Shown here piece after piece: positions 10,990 to 23,303 of a DNA stretch of 64,000 nucleotides. The notes beneath the pieces are model-generated. The model did not search any database, was not told the DNA's origin, and saw only the letters and a list, made by a program, of their open reading frames with translations. Origin of the DNA: Petrosia ficiformis (lineage: Eukaryota > Porifera > Demospongiae > Haplosclerida > Petrosiidae); NCBI GenBank assembly GCA_947044365.1, contig OX345636.1:28562466-28626465 (forward strand). The letters run 5' to 3'. A program made the position numbers and the translations under genes. Each line of letters opens with the position of its first letter. Positions within the stretch are counted from its first letter, which is position 1.

Positions 10990-11428
10990 AGTGTCATTGC
11001 TGTGCTTGTATCTGCAAATGGTTCTGTTGTTTCTAATGATGCATTTGACATCAAAGATGAACAACAACCATGGACATTGGGAGCATACCTTAGCAAACGC
11101 AGGGTTTCAGCAGAAACATTGAAGCTAGGAGTTGCTGTTATTGAGAAAGACAATTTGAAAGTTGGTGTGCAAGATGATTATGTATATAAATCATTGTCAT
11201 TCCAAACTTCTATATTTCTCAGACACCTCCAAAAAAAACAGAAACTGGCCCAAAAAGGTATGATTACTAGTAATTAATTTTTGATTAATAATCACTATCA
11301 CTTTTGCAAAATCATCTTCATTGTATTATAGGCTTTATACACAGAAGATAGCCTGTCTACCAATGAATTGTTTCTTCAACTCCTTGATAAAAGGGCAGAA
11401 CCAATTGAAGTCTCACAAGCTGATTAGC
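10990..11428 (+). CDS. hypothetical multi-exon gene piece
   Basis: Unrecognised. An open stretch reads SNDAFDIKDEQQPWTLGAYL and SKRRVSAETLKLGVAVIEKD, a short GT-AG-flanked exon follows near 11221-11258, and a last open block after an AG at about 11331 reads ALYTEDSLSTNELFLQLLDK then RAEPIEVSQAD before a stop at 11426-11428. Residue composition looks coding, but the phases of the middle exon do not join cleanly, so the model is tentative and could be a decayed gene. Confidence 0.35.
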
Positions 11429-11929
11429 AACAAGTGTTTGTTAAGACACAGTAAAAGAGCAAATGCTAATGAGGTGATACTATAACTACTATAAATAGCA
11501 TTCTGTGACCTACCTATATATTCATTAATGATCCTATACTATCATGTATTCATTAGGTACTGGAAATGTGGGATGAAAAATAATTTAATGAATACAAACC
11601 AGTTTGGAAAACTTATACATACAGTATTTTACTGTTTTATTCAGTTGAGTTATTAATTTCAGAGTATTATGTTATCGGTTAAACAACAAAACACCTGCTT
11701 AAAAATATCTAAATTTATTCTACTGCGGTCTACACATTCCATGTATCCAAAGCTCATAATCTATAGGCTGCAAATAATCAACAGCATCTAAGTAGGAAGT
11801 AATGTACCATAATGCACACAAAATTGTTTTCTTGCTTGATATACCATAGTTTTCAGGCATTTCAAGATCACCTGACAACAAACCGTTACTACAGTTACTT
11901 GTAATTTCTTTATAAGTTTAATAGGAAAA

Positions 11930-12430
11930 AAATTGAAATGAAAACAAAAAGTCAAGTCAGTTATTGCCAGTATTGTAAGTTTGGTGTGCTATATACAGAA
12001 GCAAGCCCTTTTACCAGTACAAAGATGGACTTGGCAGTAACTGCATATGTAGCAAGAACGAGCTTGGCAATCTCGTTGATTTGTTTATCAAATGTATTAC
12101 AAACAAAACAGTCTCCAGGTCACTCGGTGAATTCTGGGAAGTGTCCAAGAGCTACATTTAGATGAACCATGTCTGTTGAAAGACCACGACATTGCCTTCC
12201 TGGTCACTTTCAACCTCTGAAGCAATTAGTTTTTCAGCCAGATCAATTTTGAAAGCGAATAGATCTCTTCCAGCATGGCCATGCAACTTGTGCTTTTCAC
12301 AAACAAATCTCTTAAGAATATAAGCATTTAAAACACATACTTGTAATAAATGAAAGAAAACTCTTTTCCACCATTTCTGAGAATGTCTACCAAAATTATA
12401 TAATTCTAGCAGTTGATCTCCATGATCAAC
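11930..12430 (-). pseudogene. piggyBac transposase C-terminal remnant
   Basis: From 12430 down: GVDHGDQLLELYNFGRHSQK then WWKRVFFHLLQVCVLNAYIL, the piggyBac core around the third catalytic Asp (GVDxxDQ), then HAGRDLFAFKIDLAEKLIAS, HLNVALGHFPEFTE and a Cys-rich end CYICSYCQVHLC...CF. Frame changes and stops (e.g. a TAG where the usual Tyr-His-Thr stands) make it non-functional. The N-terminal two thirds are missing or too decayed to read. Confidence 0.7.
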
Positions 12431-14693
12431 ACCCCTTATAAAAGAGAAAAGAAATATAATCTGACAGCAGAGGAGACAAGATTAAATCGAAATTTATGTA
12501 CTATATTGAGCCTAGCAGGCAAGATCCTGACACAGAATTACCTCAAGTACATCAAACTATTGGAAAAACTAAATGTAGCCCCCCCCCCCCAGATGGTATC
12601 ACAATCAAACTGATCCTTCATGGTTTTGTTGTTATTTGCCATGCTGATACTGAAACACTGCCAACATATGCAACAGCACATTAAACGGTGGATAAACACC
12701 TACAAAAAGGAGAGTCAAATCTTAGCCATTAAGAGGCTTGCTTCTTTTACGAGGAAAAGAGTGTCGACCACATTTGCGACCCAAATGTATAAGAAAGAAC
12801 AAATTCGGTTAGCTGTCATGTATATTTAATTATCTTCAGTCAATAAAAATAACCTTTTTCTGTACAGATCATATGTCAAAGAAATTTTAGAGTGAAGCAA
12901 GTCACGTGCACCCACTCAAATTGAGTTTGGTCATTCAACAGCATTTCTTTTTGGTTTATTATTATATAACAAGATAGGGATGTTTTTTTCTCAATATATC
13001 TTGGCCGTATGTATGATTTGTTCCCCTCAATATCTATATATATAATTATATATATATGCTGTATGATTGCTTAACAAATTTTTTGTGAAATTAAATTATC
13101 ATGGTTGCAGTGGCGTAGCCAGACCCCAATTGATACCTGGGCCTAAACAGGGAAAATCGGCACACTTCGTTTTTTTGGGGTAATTAATTATTTATGATGG
13201 GCGTGTCCATTAATAATTAATTCATAATAATTAATTCATAATAATATTGAAATGAATAACGCAACAAAGGGAAACAATTCGAGATAGCATTCAGAGTTAA
13301 AGTTTATGAAAGTATTATCCTTCTGTTACTATCCTTTCCAGCAAATTCAATTATCACTTGATCAAGTGATAATTCAGTAGACAGATCTCTTTCAATCGAT
13401 ATTACAGCTAGATCCACGAGTCGTTGTACGAAGCCAGGTTTTAAATGATCGTTCACAGGACGCAGTACTTACAGCAATAGTTATGTTAGTTTGTCCTAAA
13501 AGACACACACAGACAGCAAACTTAACTATAGTAACTCTCCACTCTGAGTACACTGGCAAGGGTTAATAATAATGAAACAAATAAACTTTTCCTACATACC
13601 TTGCTGAAGAGACCTGATATAGCAGCAACTGCTGGATAACCTAAACAGTTATGTATTTCTAAATCTGAGTTATACATAATAATTATGCCAGGGTCATCGT
13701 TATTTCGTCTTCATCTTTACAATCTGCATGAGTAAGAAGAGAAAGAGATAATGATAATGCAACTTACATTTTCAACACTCAATATTCAGTAATTTTGAAT
13801 AGGAGGCAAATAAATTAGCTATCTAGATAGAGTTAGGGCTAATTCACAGTAGGGAATTTAAGTCACCATAAGTGCTTATGTCAAGCATTTTTTCTGTATA
13901 TAGTCTAATTAACTACATGTATTCCTATACATTCCATAAAGAAATACTCTATACCTTATGATACATTCTCTTTATTTATACATTCACTTTTATGTTTCAA
14001 AACAAGATTTGTTTGCTTACTTCCTAATATGTGCATGCTATGGCAAGTTCATTTTAAAAGTAGTATAATTAGTATAGTGCATCTCCCTAGTAATAGATGG
14101 TTATGGGGTTGTATAGCCCTGGAAAACCGGTTTTGGGTTTCAACTTAAACCAATTTTCCAACAGGCAGTATAAACACTTACATATAATTCTATACATAAG
14201 TACAGCTGTATGGCTAGTTGGAGAAGTTAAGATACTTATATAGGGTTATATGTACGTGGTGTGCTAAATACCATTCTTACCTTATTTGCATGCTTTTCAG
14301 CTTCAACATCCATACATGTCCTTTTAAAATGTTTTTCATTATTTTTTGTTTATAGTATAGTCTGAATTTTTTTTTTGTGCTAATTCATTGTGCCACACAC
14401 ATTCCATTATGACACATTTTAATTCCAAGAACTGATGTTTTCATTCCTTCTTGCAAAGCTGACCACACAGAATAAAATAGGTCCTCTATGTACATGTAGT
14501 TATTATAATATAACAGGTACATCCAACAGGTGTTATATACGTGATACAGTTGGGCATTAGCCCAACCACAGGGGGGATACAAGGCCTATAATGATATTCA
14601 TAACAGAATATAATTGTCACACATGACCATATAAACTAGAAAAACAAGCAAGGTCAGGGCAACATTGATGGTATAGAATATATTATATATCAC
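12431..14693. other. long gene-poor stretch with dispersed-repeat copy
   Basis: No convincing gene. The short plus-strand frames at 12413-12829 lack motifs. At 13440-13570 there is a copy of a dispersed repeat (TAGTAACTCTCCACTCTG...GGCAAGGGTTAAT) also seen near 41500 and 43650. A TAGCCAGACCCC motif lies at 13125. Otherwise AT-rich non-coding sequence. Confidence 0.5.
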
Positions 14694-14733
14694 CAATATC
14701 AGACCCCTCGATAAGGGTGAAGGTCTGATATTG
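14694..14733. repeat. perfect 12-base stem hairpin with flanking repeats
   Basis: CAATATCAGACC (14694-14705) and GGTCTGATATTG (14722-14733) are exact reverse complements. They are followed by two diverged copies of an ACTAAAACCCTTTTTAGTAGG motif (14760-14915), the second ending in another GGTCAGATATT. Looks like a small decayed inverted-repeat element. Confidence 0.55.
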
Positions 14734-14949
14734 TGGTGCTGTTTTAGTTAATTAGAACTATAACTAAAACCCTTTTTAGTAGGGCATTGTGACTTAAGTT
14801 AACTAAACTATAATTAAATTACAAGTTTATTGCAATAACTGTAACCATTTAAAATAAAAATTAGGCACTTTCAGTTAGTTTACTAAAACTAAAACCCTTT
14901 TAGTAAGGTTAAAGGTCAGATATTACTTGTTTTAATGCCGCAGTGAAAC

Positions 14950-15124
14950 CTGAAGACCTATAACTGTCTTATACCTAACCACACTGTTTTGACAAAGCAA
15001 GGATGTACATTTTGCTTGGCGCCAAATAGGAAAGCTGAAGTTGAGGATGACATACTTCTAGAGGCATCACCAAAATACAAAGATAGTGTCCATCGAAATA
15101 ATTTGGAAGAAATTCTGCTCCAGG
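14950..15124 (+). CDS. hypothetical exon
   Basis: An open frame of about 58 codons ends exactly at a GT donor (CTCCAG/GTAGGAGT, 15124/15125): NLKTYNCLIPNHTVLTKQGC, TFCLAPNRKAEVEDD, ILLEASPKYKDSVHR, NNLEEILLQ. Composition and the splice site suggest coding sequence. I do not recognise the family and found no partner exon. Confidence 0.35.
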
Positions 15125-15649
15125 TAGGAGTATGAAAATATTAAACAAGAAGCTCTCAAGTCAACACCAGCAAAACAAACTCAGTGGGCTGTTCACAGAA
15201 ACAAGCTGCAAGCGAGTACGCATGCGTAATTAAAATACGCCCACAAGTGTATATTATTAAAAGTATGTGTACTCATTACTTCTAAGTGTTATGAAGGTGT
15301 CGAACTGCTTTTTGAACTAGCACAGATTGCATAGTATGTACTTCTTTCATGTAACATAATTGCAGATACTGTAAGAATATCATATCAATAGATACTACTA
15401 AGGAGAAGCTTTCCACAAGTTTGAAGTAGTTCAACATTTTCGAACCACTTTAAAATAATAATTACAAACAAGTAAATATATTAATTGGGGTTTTACGCAA
15501 GTTCGAACTAGTTTGACACTTTCGAACCACTTTGAAGTAATCATAAACTATGACATTTAATCTGGGATTAACAAAATATTTAACACTAGTTATTGATTCA
15601 CAAATTATTATTCCACAGTAATAATAATTTGTTATAATTACATCATTAT

Positions 15650-16232
15650 AAAGTAACTATATGAGAGGATATACTGTTGTAGATACCCACTAACGATGAC
15701 AGAGAAAGAGAGACTTACCAAAGGGAAATTAATAATTACAGGATCAGCTTCCTTTGTTAGTTATACTGTCAAACAAAATTAACAGAGAGAGAGAGAGTAA
15801 AACAGACTATGATATGCATACACAAGAAAATTAGGAAAAAAATTAAAACCCAAAAAATTCTATAAAGTATCTATATGAGAGGATATACTGTTGTAGAGAT
15901 ACCCACTAACGATGACAGAGAGAGAGGAGAGAGACTTACCAAAGGGAGATTAATAATTGCAGGATCAGCTTCCTTTGTTAGTTATACTGAATTAACAGAG
16001 AGAGAGAGAGAGAGATAGTAAAACAGACTATGGTATGCATACACAAGAAAATTAGAAAACAAATTAAAACCCTAAAAATAGCTATAAAGTAACTATATGA
16101 GAGGATATACTGTTGTAGAGATACCCACTAACGATGAGAGAGAGAGAGACTTACTAAAGGGAGATTAATAATTGCAGGATCAGCTTCCTTTATTAGTTAT
16201 ACTGCCAAACAAAACAAAATTAACAGAGATAT
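15650..16232. repeat. tandem repeat, about 2.7 copies of a 214-222-base unit
   Basis: Units start at about 15650, 15864 and 16086 (AAAGTAACTATATGAGAGG). Each unit contains a GATGACAGAG microsatellite-like run, AGGATCAGCTTCCTTT and (in the first two) a (GA)n run followed by ATGCATACACAAGAAAATTAG. Unit differences are mostly GA-run length and point changes. The satellite at 43751-44720 shares the GA-run/GCAT/AAAACCCAAAAAA layout. Confidence 0.9.
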
Positions 16233-17202
16233 AAAGTCACTGTTGATGAAATAATAAGATGACTATCAATGCCGAAATCACTGAATATATCTGCCTTGGC
16301 AAAAATACTTCGAAGGTAAGACTAAATACTGTAATCTTACAATTTACTGCATACTAAAGGTGGGACAAATGTGTGAACCTTTGCGTGTTTTTTGCTGACA
16401 AAGAAGCTTTTAGGGATAGATAGATTTCAGCCTTCGTCCTAGCCCTACTATAGTAAACTTAATACTGTAATTTTGTTGTTATACCTGTAATATAAAACTA
16501 GTATAGTCAATTATTACAATATTAATAACACTAAACTGATTCTTATTAAAGTTATCTAACAGTATAATACCGATTTTAGCTGTGTACTAACTAAGCAGGA
16601 TGATCAGTTACCCCAAGTTATTAGCATAACCAATGTACATGTATATATAATTCAATTGTTTAAAAATCTGTGTTGTTTTAGTATGACAATAATGACCACT
16701 TTAGTTACAGTATGTCTACCTACATATGTGACCATGGATGCAAAAATCAGTCATCTGGCAATTTTGTCAAAATTTATGCTTAGATTTAAATGCTCATTAC
16801 TCAGCTATTTTGCACAGGAAAATAAGGATGTAGGTGGAACAATAGTTGCTATTCCTGGACACTAGATTTAGTTGGCTACTTGTACAAAACGGCTGAATGA
16901 GCATTTAAAGTAAATTAGTAAATGACTTCACAGGGCTAACCGTAAGCATAATGGAGAGACAAATGCTAGAGGATAAAGGACTATTTGTATCTCCTGGACG
17001 CAGAAATGCTACCGAGATTTCTCTGTTTACATCACTGGTAGAAGGAGAAGCCCTTCACCTTGCCAATGATTACAGGAAACTTTGCGAACAATTCCCATTT
17101 GAGGAAGTAGCAACTATTATAGGAAATATCAAGACAATGGATGTGGAACAAAGAATTGAAATGATTAAAGGAGCAAAGTACATACATACATAATATTACC
17201 TT

Positions 17203-17418
17203 ACAAGGCTGCATATCAGGCCCGTATTATTGATTTTAGATGGCCATGAGTCACACGTTAAATATGAAGTTGGGCAACTAGCTAAAGACAATCAAATAGA
17301 AATAGCTAAATCACATACTAGTCACCTACTACAACCTCTAGATTTGGGAATGTTTAAACCCCTTAAACAAACATATGATAGATCAGCACACTTTTCATGT
17401 CTGAAAGACGATATGTGA
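17203..17418 (+). pseudogene. pogo/Tigger-type DDE_1 transposase remnant
   Basis: HIRPVLLILDGHESHVKYEV, QLAKDNQIEIAKSHTSHLLQ and PLDLGMFKPLKQTYDR match the second and third catalytic segments of pogo-type transposases (LDGHxSH and HTSHLLQPLDVG). The usual LPPHTSH is shortened to KSHTSH. A TGA follows at 17418. The frame just upstream (16951-17193) may be a distorted earlier part but shows no clear motif. Confidence 0.75.
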
Positions 17419-17531
17419 CCAAAAGGTATTTTCCAGCTCTGATTAAAATTCTGTAATAATTGCATGCAATTACTAATTATTAATTTCACCTACTGCGCAT
17501 GCGCAGTTACATGTGTCAACTAACTGTCAAA

Positions 17532-18889
17532 ATGTCTTCAGATAGCGAGAATAGCGACTCCAGTAGTGAGTTCAGGCTTATTATCAAGCTTGCCTTAATG
17601 TCTCTCTCTCGGAAGCAGATACTTTGTTACATCTCACAATGCAACTAAAATTTTATTTCTTGCTGCTGCTGCCACTGAACTTCTGACATTCACAAACAAG
17701 TCCAATGATGGAAATAAACTGGAGAAAGATGTCTTTTGTAAGATAACTGATAGTAGTGTTTTAGAGTTGTTGAAAGTAGACGCTCTAATGTACCATCATG
17801 TTTATGCTAACTTAGTATTACTAGCGAAGTCCAGAGAGCTTAAAAAATCAGTGTACGACATGCGAGAACACTATTTGAAGCTAAAATTTTTTGTAGAAAA
17901 ATTATAGGAGTATCCTGAAATCATAGCTGATCGCTTCTATAAAGTTTTCCCGTCAGATTCCAGACTCTACTATGATGCTAAGTTTAATCACAGAAATCAC
18001 AAACATGTGTGTAACTGTTTACAAGTGCATTCAGGAACATCTGTATCTGATGATTTATTCAAAAGTGACAGCTGGAGCATCCATCATCTGTGAAGAAGAA
18101 ACTCAGTGCCTATGCAATGGATTTTCTACCAGATGGTCTCTACTGGGATCCTGACACCTTAAAGGATTTGGAACCAAGCAATGATCTGTGTGAGTCAATT
18201 TTGGGACTTAACGACTATTTTTGTACAGCACTACCAAATTTAGTGCAGCTCACTAAGAGTAACTTAGTTGAAATTAAAAAGAATCACACAATGAAGTGGT
18301 TCAATGTGTTACCCAAGGATAGACAAATAGTAATTATTGAACTAGCTGTGAAAAGACGAAAAGAGGTTCGAGAAGATTTTAAAGAAACACAGAAGAAGAT
18401 AGTTACCAAAAAGAGGCAAGTTAGAATGCTTGAACAGAAGCTTTCAAATCTTCACTTGATCGCATCTGTTGCTGAGTTTGAAACAGTATTAAGTGATATT
18501 AAAGAAGAAGGATTATTGATCAAAAAAAAAGAACAAAAAGGTGCTTAATATACTGAAAGATCAAGTTAGAATCAGGAAAAGCTTCTCAAACAAAAGACTA
18601 GCATCACCTTTCGTCCATTGCTAAAGTCTGTTGATAGAGGAAGTCAAAAAAACTAATTAGAGATTCACCTGTTTCTGGACACCAATCCTCGATTGCGACC
18701 ATGTACACTTGTTGGTAAAACCATCATGCATAAATGTAAGTTGATGAAGAGGAACAATGGTTCAGTGGTTTTGTATTGGACTATGATGGTGAAACACATC
18801 ATATCAAGTACGAAGCCAGTACTGAAATCTTTAAATTTAATCTCGTGGAAGATCTTTTGCAAGGTGACTTAAGAGTTCTAGCCAACTGA
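17532..18889 (+). pseudogene. unknown repeated family with Tudor-like tail, copy 1
   Basis: Starts at ATG 17532 (MSSDSENSDSSSEF). Recognisable blocks in order: LFLAAAATELLTFTNKS, VLELLKVDALMYHHVYANLV, REHYLKLKFFVEKL, YPEIIADRFYKVFPSDSRLY, KKKLSAYAMDFLPDGLYWDP, EPSNDLCESILGLNDYFCTA, LTKSNLVEIKKNHTMKWFN, a lysine-rich coiled-coil-like stretch (18330-18540) and a tail EEEQWFSGFVLDYDGETHHI, FNLVEDLLQGDLRVLAN. The tail resembles Tudor/chromo-barrel-type domains. An in-frame TAG near 17906 and at least three frame changes break this copy. A second copy lies at 35841-36792. I recall the family from sponges and cnidarians; its function is unknown. Confidence 0.7.
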
Positions 18890-19127
18890 CTATGTAACTA
18901 TATTTCTTTCTTCTTTTTATTTTTACAAGCACTTGACATGCACATGTACATGTACCCTTCTCCCTTCCTCCTTTTTATACTGTGCTTCTTTCTTTTTTCT
19001 CTTTCCCTCCTCTTTTTTCTCTTTACCCATTTTCTACTGTCTTTTTATATAGACATGCATTCTGTATATAATTTCTTGAAATTTTGTTTTGAAGAAAACA
19101 GTTTCCAAATAAATTATATTAGTATAA

Positions 19128-19895
19128 TTAAGTGTTTAGTTTCAAATAAACAAGGTGACCTTGATTTCCTGCTGCAATCAACTGTACTGATTCTTCTATA
19201 GGTACAAGAATGCAGCCACAAATGTATGATGTTGATGGGTGAAGCCGTTTAGAGACAATGCTTTTTGAAGCATGTTTTTGTATATACGGACCAAAATTAT
19301 CTTCCCCACCAAGTGCTACAAAATCATCTAAGTTGTCAACACCAACAAAACATGTCTCATGAATATTATCTTCAAAAGTATTTGTACAAACAGTTCTATG
19401 CAAATCCCATAATTTTGCAGTGCTATCAGTTCCTACTGTGAGTAACTCAGACTCAGACACAAAAAGGGCATTACTGACTGTCTTCAAATGTGCCTTTGCT
19501 TCAATAAATGGAGTATTTGTATGTCGAATGTCATAGATATAAAACTGGCCTTTTGTTGTTCCAAAGGCAAGTAAATGAGGAGAAAAAGGGCTGATGTGAG
19601 GACCACAGGTACCAGCAGAAAGATTAAGACAAAAATGACTGTGACGGTTTGTAAGATCATACAAATGTACTGTTCCATCAGCTGAGCTGGAGACAAATGA
19701 TTGCTTTTCGTACCAAGTCAGTCCAGTAACTCTTGAACCATGCTCAAGATAGCTATGCAATAAAGACTTCTTTTGTATGTCATAAAAATCAACTGGTCCA
19801 TCATTATCAGCCACTATGACATGAGATGGAATATCTGAAGAAATCTGTTTGTTCTTGTAATTGACATTAAAGTTAGCAATGGTCGGACACCCATG
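19128..19895 (-). pseudogene. COP1/RFWD2-like WD40 domain, orphan 3' exon
   Basis: One open exon (AG acceptor at 19896-19897) encodes about 255 residues of WD40 repeats: SSADGTVHLYDL, HLLAFGTTKGQFYIYDIRHT, AHLKTVSNALFVSESELLTV, GTDSTAKLWDL, FVALGGEDNFGPYI and LIAAGNQGHLVYLKL, ending at 19128. Order and spacing follow the C-terminal beta-propeller of the E3 ubiquitin ligase COP1 (VHYYDLRN, KAVSYAKFVSGEEIVS, TDSQLKLWNV). No stop or frameshift is seen. The RING and coiled-coil part of COP1 was not found upstream, so this is either the last exon of a gene with a long intron or a partial copy; 'pseudogene' here means incomplete in this window. Confidence 0.65.
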
Positions 19896-21092
19896 CTGAC
19901 TGTGTCAATGCTATCAATTGGTGTTCGTTTTACCCATATTTCTAATCAACTTAATAGCTAGCAGATATAGTGGATCAAAGTAGTCCATTCCTCTAGTCTC
20001 TCCCGATAAGTTCCTTTCCCTCAACACTGACAAAGAGTTAGGCATTGTAATACCTGCACATAAATGAATAATAAAATTAAAATGACAACTAGGACATGCA
20101 CTTTTTAGATGCACACTGTTTCACAAAAGATTGCAAACAGGGCAGGCTACCACCCATGGAATAAATTCATGTCTGTAGCCGTTCAGGTTGGAGGTCGAGA
20201 TGGGGGCGGAGTGTCTAAATTTTGTTCAGATGATAAATGACCGAGATAAAAGATAAAAAATTGTTGGTAGTAAGGTACCTATTAGTACTTTCTTCTGCGT
20301 GCAAAATACTTGCAATTCTCAATTACTTGAGAACATGCACAGATAAAATTGTAAAATGACATATCAAAAGTTATAACAATGCTTCAAAATAATCGTTATT
20401 ACTTACCAACGACTCTCCTATGATTCTAAAAGACAGATATGAAGTTTTTTTCCTTGATTTTTTTGAAAGAACTGTGAGCAAAATGCTTTTGAATGAAGTG
20501 CCCTCGAAGGATACCGTAAATTCCAATTATCGGTAAATTAATAAAATTTTTATTATTAATTTTCACAGCAACAAAGCAGAACTTTTACTGGATTTGTAAC
20601 TAGTCACTGGTGGACTTACAACACTATCAATCAAGTAAAGAGAAGACATAAAGGAACTTTTTTCAGTGCGAACCCTAACTAAGTTACCGAAATGCTCTCT
20701 CAACTTTCTAAATGATAACTTTCCCATGTCTGAAACTCAACAACTTATTATGATGCTTACTTTTTTTAAAGATTCCTGCATCATCTTTATACTGTTTCTA
20801 ACAGTTATTGGCAGCTCACATTCTTCCTGCTCACTCTAGATCAAGCACCATGCCCATTAATTGACCAAGCCCCCTGAATGACGCAACCTCCTTAACTACG
20901 TATACAACGCATACTTGCGCAAGTGACACACCCCTAGGAAAGCAATTATAGGGATGTGGCCATTATCATCAGTGCATGTATTAGGCATCGTTTTTTCTGA
21001 GTAATAAATAGCCAACCTTCTAACTGGATTATCATTACTATTATCATTAGATGCTACTAAGTCAAGTATTTAATCTTGATCAAGAATGTGTT
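19896..21092. other. no clear gene; Cys-rich minus-strand fragment
   Basis: A minus-strand stretch near 20030-20150 contains WVVACPVCNL and, in another frame, SACPSCHFNF with CxxC pairs and stops between them, possibly a decayed zinc-binding exon. The rest is AT-rich and without recognisable content. Confidence 0.35.
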
Positions 21093-21665
21093 TTAACCCT
21101 TTACCAACTATAATTGAAATAAGCGTTTTCGTTATTAACCTAAATTTAATTAGGAAATATTGTGTGGGCGGAGCCTTAAGATCTATATACCTTTTTTCAA
21201 CTCTATATCTCTCATATTTTATAAGACTCAACATTCTAACTTACTTTGTGGAAAGAAGAGTCTTTAACAAACCCATTGATGTAAAATGTATGCTTCACTA
21301 TCAGCAGGAAGAGGGAAAGGTGAATGTTTGTAAGTATAGTAGTCGACAGGCAACGCCCACCTTTTGTCTAGTCTGTATAATGCCTAAATTTGAAGCAACC
21401 ATGAGTTTTAACTCACTTAGTCATACAGAAGATCTTCTAAGAAAGCCATTGATACCAAAAACATGCTTCGTTAGCTACAGGAAAGCAGTAAGACGAGTAT
21501 TTGAAAGTGTAGTAGTCAGCGGCAACGCCCATACTTAGTGTCTTTCTCACTTTTTTTTTGGCCTACAAATTGACGATTTCCCTAATTTAAACTAACTAAA
21601 TGTCTTCTTCGTAGTGTGTGCTTGTGTTAGTTTCTTCTGTACTTAAAGATTCTATCATAGTATTG
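21093..21665 (+). mobile_element. piggyBac-type MITE, one end only
   Basis: Begins at TTAA with CCCTTTACCAACTATAATTG (from 21097) and follows, base for base in long stretches, the reverse complement of the complete MITE at 59236-59880 (GCGTTTTCGTTATTAACC, GACTCAACATTCTAA, CAGCAGGA, GGCAACGCCCA, AACTCACTTAGT, TTCTTCGTAGTGTG). Homology stops near 21665 before the other inverted terminus, so the copy is truncated. The ORF at 21086-21538 lies in it and is not a gene. Confidence 0.8.
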
Positions 21666-21948
21666 CAGTGGTTTATTTAGTATTGAAATAATGGGAGTGG
21701 TTTGTTTGCTGATTAAGCATTGCACGTGCACAAAGAAATCATGTCCGATACACCTGAGATACGTTACCATTTGGAAATTTACGCATAATTCTGTATTAAT
21801 AGGTGTGGTCACATTTTCCTGCCATTACCAAACTTAGGCAAGTGTCTGTTCTGTACGTTGTTAAATTTCTTCACAAATATTCCTCTTTTTTGTTATCTAT
21901 TTCAATCAGTTTAGAATTATTATAGTGTATTATTGATAGTTTTATTAG

Positions 21949-21987
<39 letters not shown>

Positions 21988-22421
21988 TTATTTAATATGT
22001 TGTACATTATTAGTTTATTAGTTGTATCAGTTTTATTAGCTGTATCACTTATTTTATAAATTGTACTGTGAGAAAACATTAACATTTTCAAGTGGTTTAT
22101 CACGGCATTTGAAGAATGAGCACCCTGAAGAAAGGGAAAAAAATCACTCACTTGACTCATTAGCAAATGAAAGTGAAAGAGAAGATATAGAAGTGACATA
22201 AGTGATGAAGAGAATAAAATTACAGAAGGCATGGAAATAGATGAACAACAATTTAACACTCATGAATATTTTTCCAAATTGATACCCAATGATCACGATT
22301 TTATAAGAAGTAACGTAAGTGACTTAAGCAAATGAAGTTGTCTCCTTAGTACAATCTTGTCATGATATTGACATCATGAAAACCGTAAAAAAACCCATGT
22401 AATCAGCAATTTCTCTTCTTA

Positions 22422-22761
22422 ATGCCAACAGTGGCACAGCTGAGGTTCAAAGAAGTCTTTGAACCTGGTACAAAAATAGCTCCAAATACCAATCATATAC
22501 AACAACTAAGGTTTTTTTCAACTAAAAAAAGAAACACACGAAAGAGATGGGTAAAACCAACAAGAGATGAAGAAGATACAACAAAAACAAAGATGGCTAA
22601 AACAGCCATTAAAGTTTGTGGTGTATGCTGGCAAGAAGACAAGTGAACATATATCTTGGATCGAATGTGAAATTTGTGGTCTATGGGTTCATGAGTCGTG
22701 CCATGGTGATCATAACAATGACACGTATATATGCAGCTCTTGTCTAACTGGGCACAATTGA
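22422..22761 (+). pseudogene. PHD zinc finger protein fragment
   Basis: The frame from 22422 gives a basic region ending KVCGVCWQEDK and then stops; the next frame continues SEHISWIECEICGLWVHESC and NNDTYICSSCLTGHN. Together they form a C4HC3 PHD-type finger broken by one base. An acidic segment upstream near 22200-22300 (KITEGMEIDEQQFNTHEYF) may belong to it. Such fingers sit at the C-terminus of some pogo/jerky-like transposases, so this may be a transposon tail. No catalytic region found. Confidence 0.55.
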
Positions 22762-23303
22762 TACGTATTGTCTTAACTTCTAAACGGAATCACCTAAAAA
22801 TGAAGTTCAAAGCCGGAATATATTAGTACATGTTCATTGTAATTAAATATTACTTTATAGTATTATTATACAAACGTACCACTAAAATACACCCTAAGTC
22901 TCCAAATAAAGTTAAAAAAATATAACAATGATGCTCGTTGAAAAACAAATACTTGCTATTACTGAGGAATATCAGCAAGGTATTTACAAATTAATTTATA
23001 CAATTATAATTATTTTATGTATTTATTTAATTATATTCATGTCATTAGGGTGTCTAAAGTGAAAAATCAAACTTCCAGATTTTAAATTATGATTATCTTA
23101 CTAAAAAATGCTGCTGTAGAGGCTTGAATTACTCTAACCCTCATAGTGTTTTTGTATTAAGGGATGATTGCATGCAAAGTTTCAAGTGATTTTGATGCTT
23201 CTATCCATCTGGCTGATAAGAAGCTCTGACTTGATTTAGCATGTTAGGCATTTTCTGTTACTACAGTGACTACGAATGCTGGTGTGCTATGTCTGCCATT
23301 ATG

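Noticed and set aside
11938..12165. 75-codon plus-strand ORF as a gene
   Set aside because: Antisense to a clear piggyBac C-terminus.
16725..17420. TGTGACC at 16726 and 17416 as ends of another TIR element
   Set aside because: Both are in the same orientation and no inverted partner was found; the 17416 word overlaps the end of the pogo frame. Chance remains likely.
19484..19696. 70-codon minus-strand ORF
   Set aside because: Shadow of the WD40 exon in another frame.
20150..20230. tRNA-like GGTTGGAGGTCGAGATGGG stretch
   Set aside because: No acceptor or anticodon stem could be formed around it. No tRNA or rRNA gene was recognised anywhere in the window.
21086..21538. 150-codon plus-strand ORF as a gene
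   Set aside because: It lies wholly inside a non-coding piggyBac-type MITE copy whose other copies do not keep the frame.
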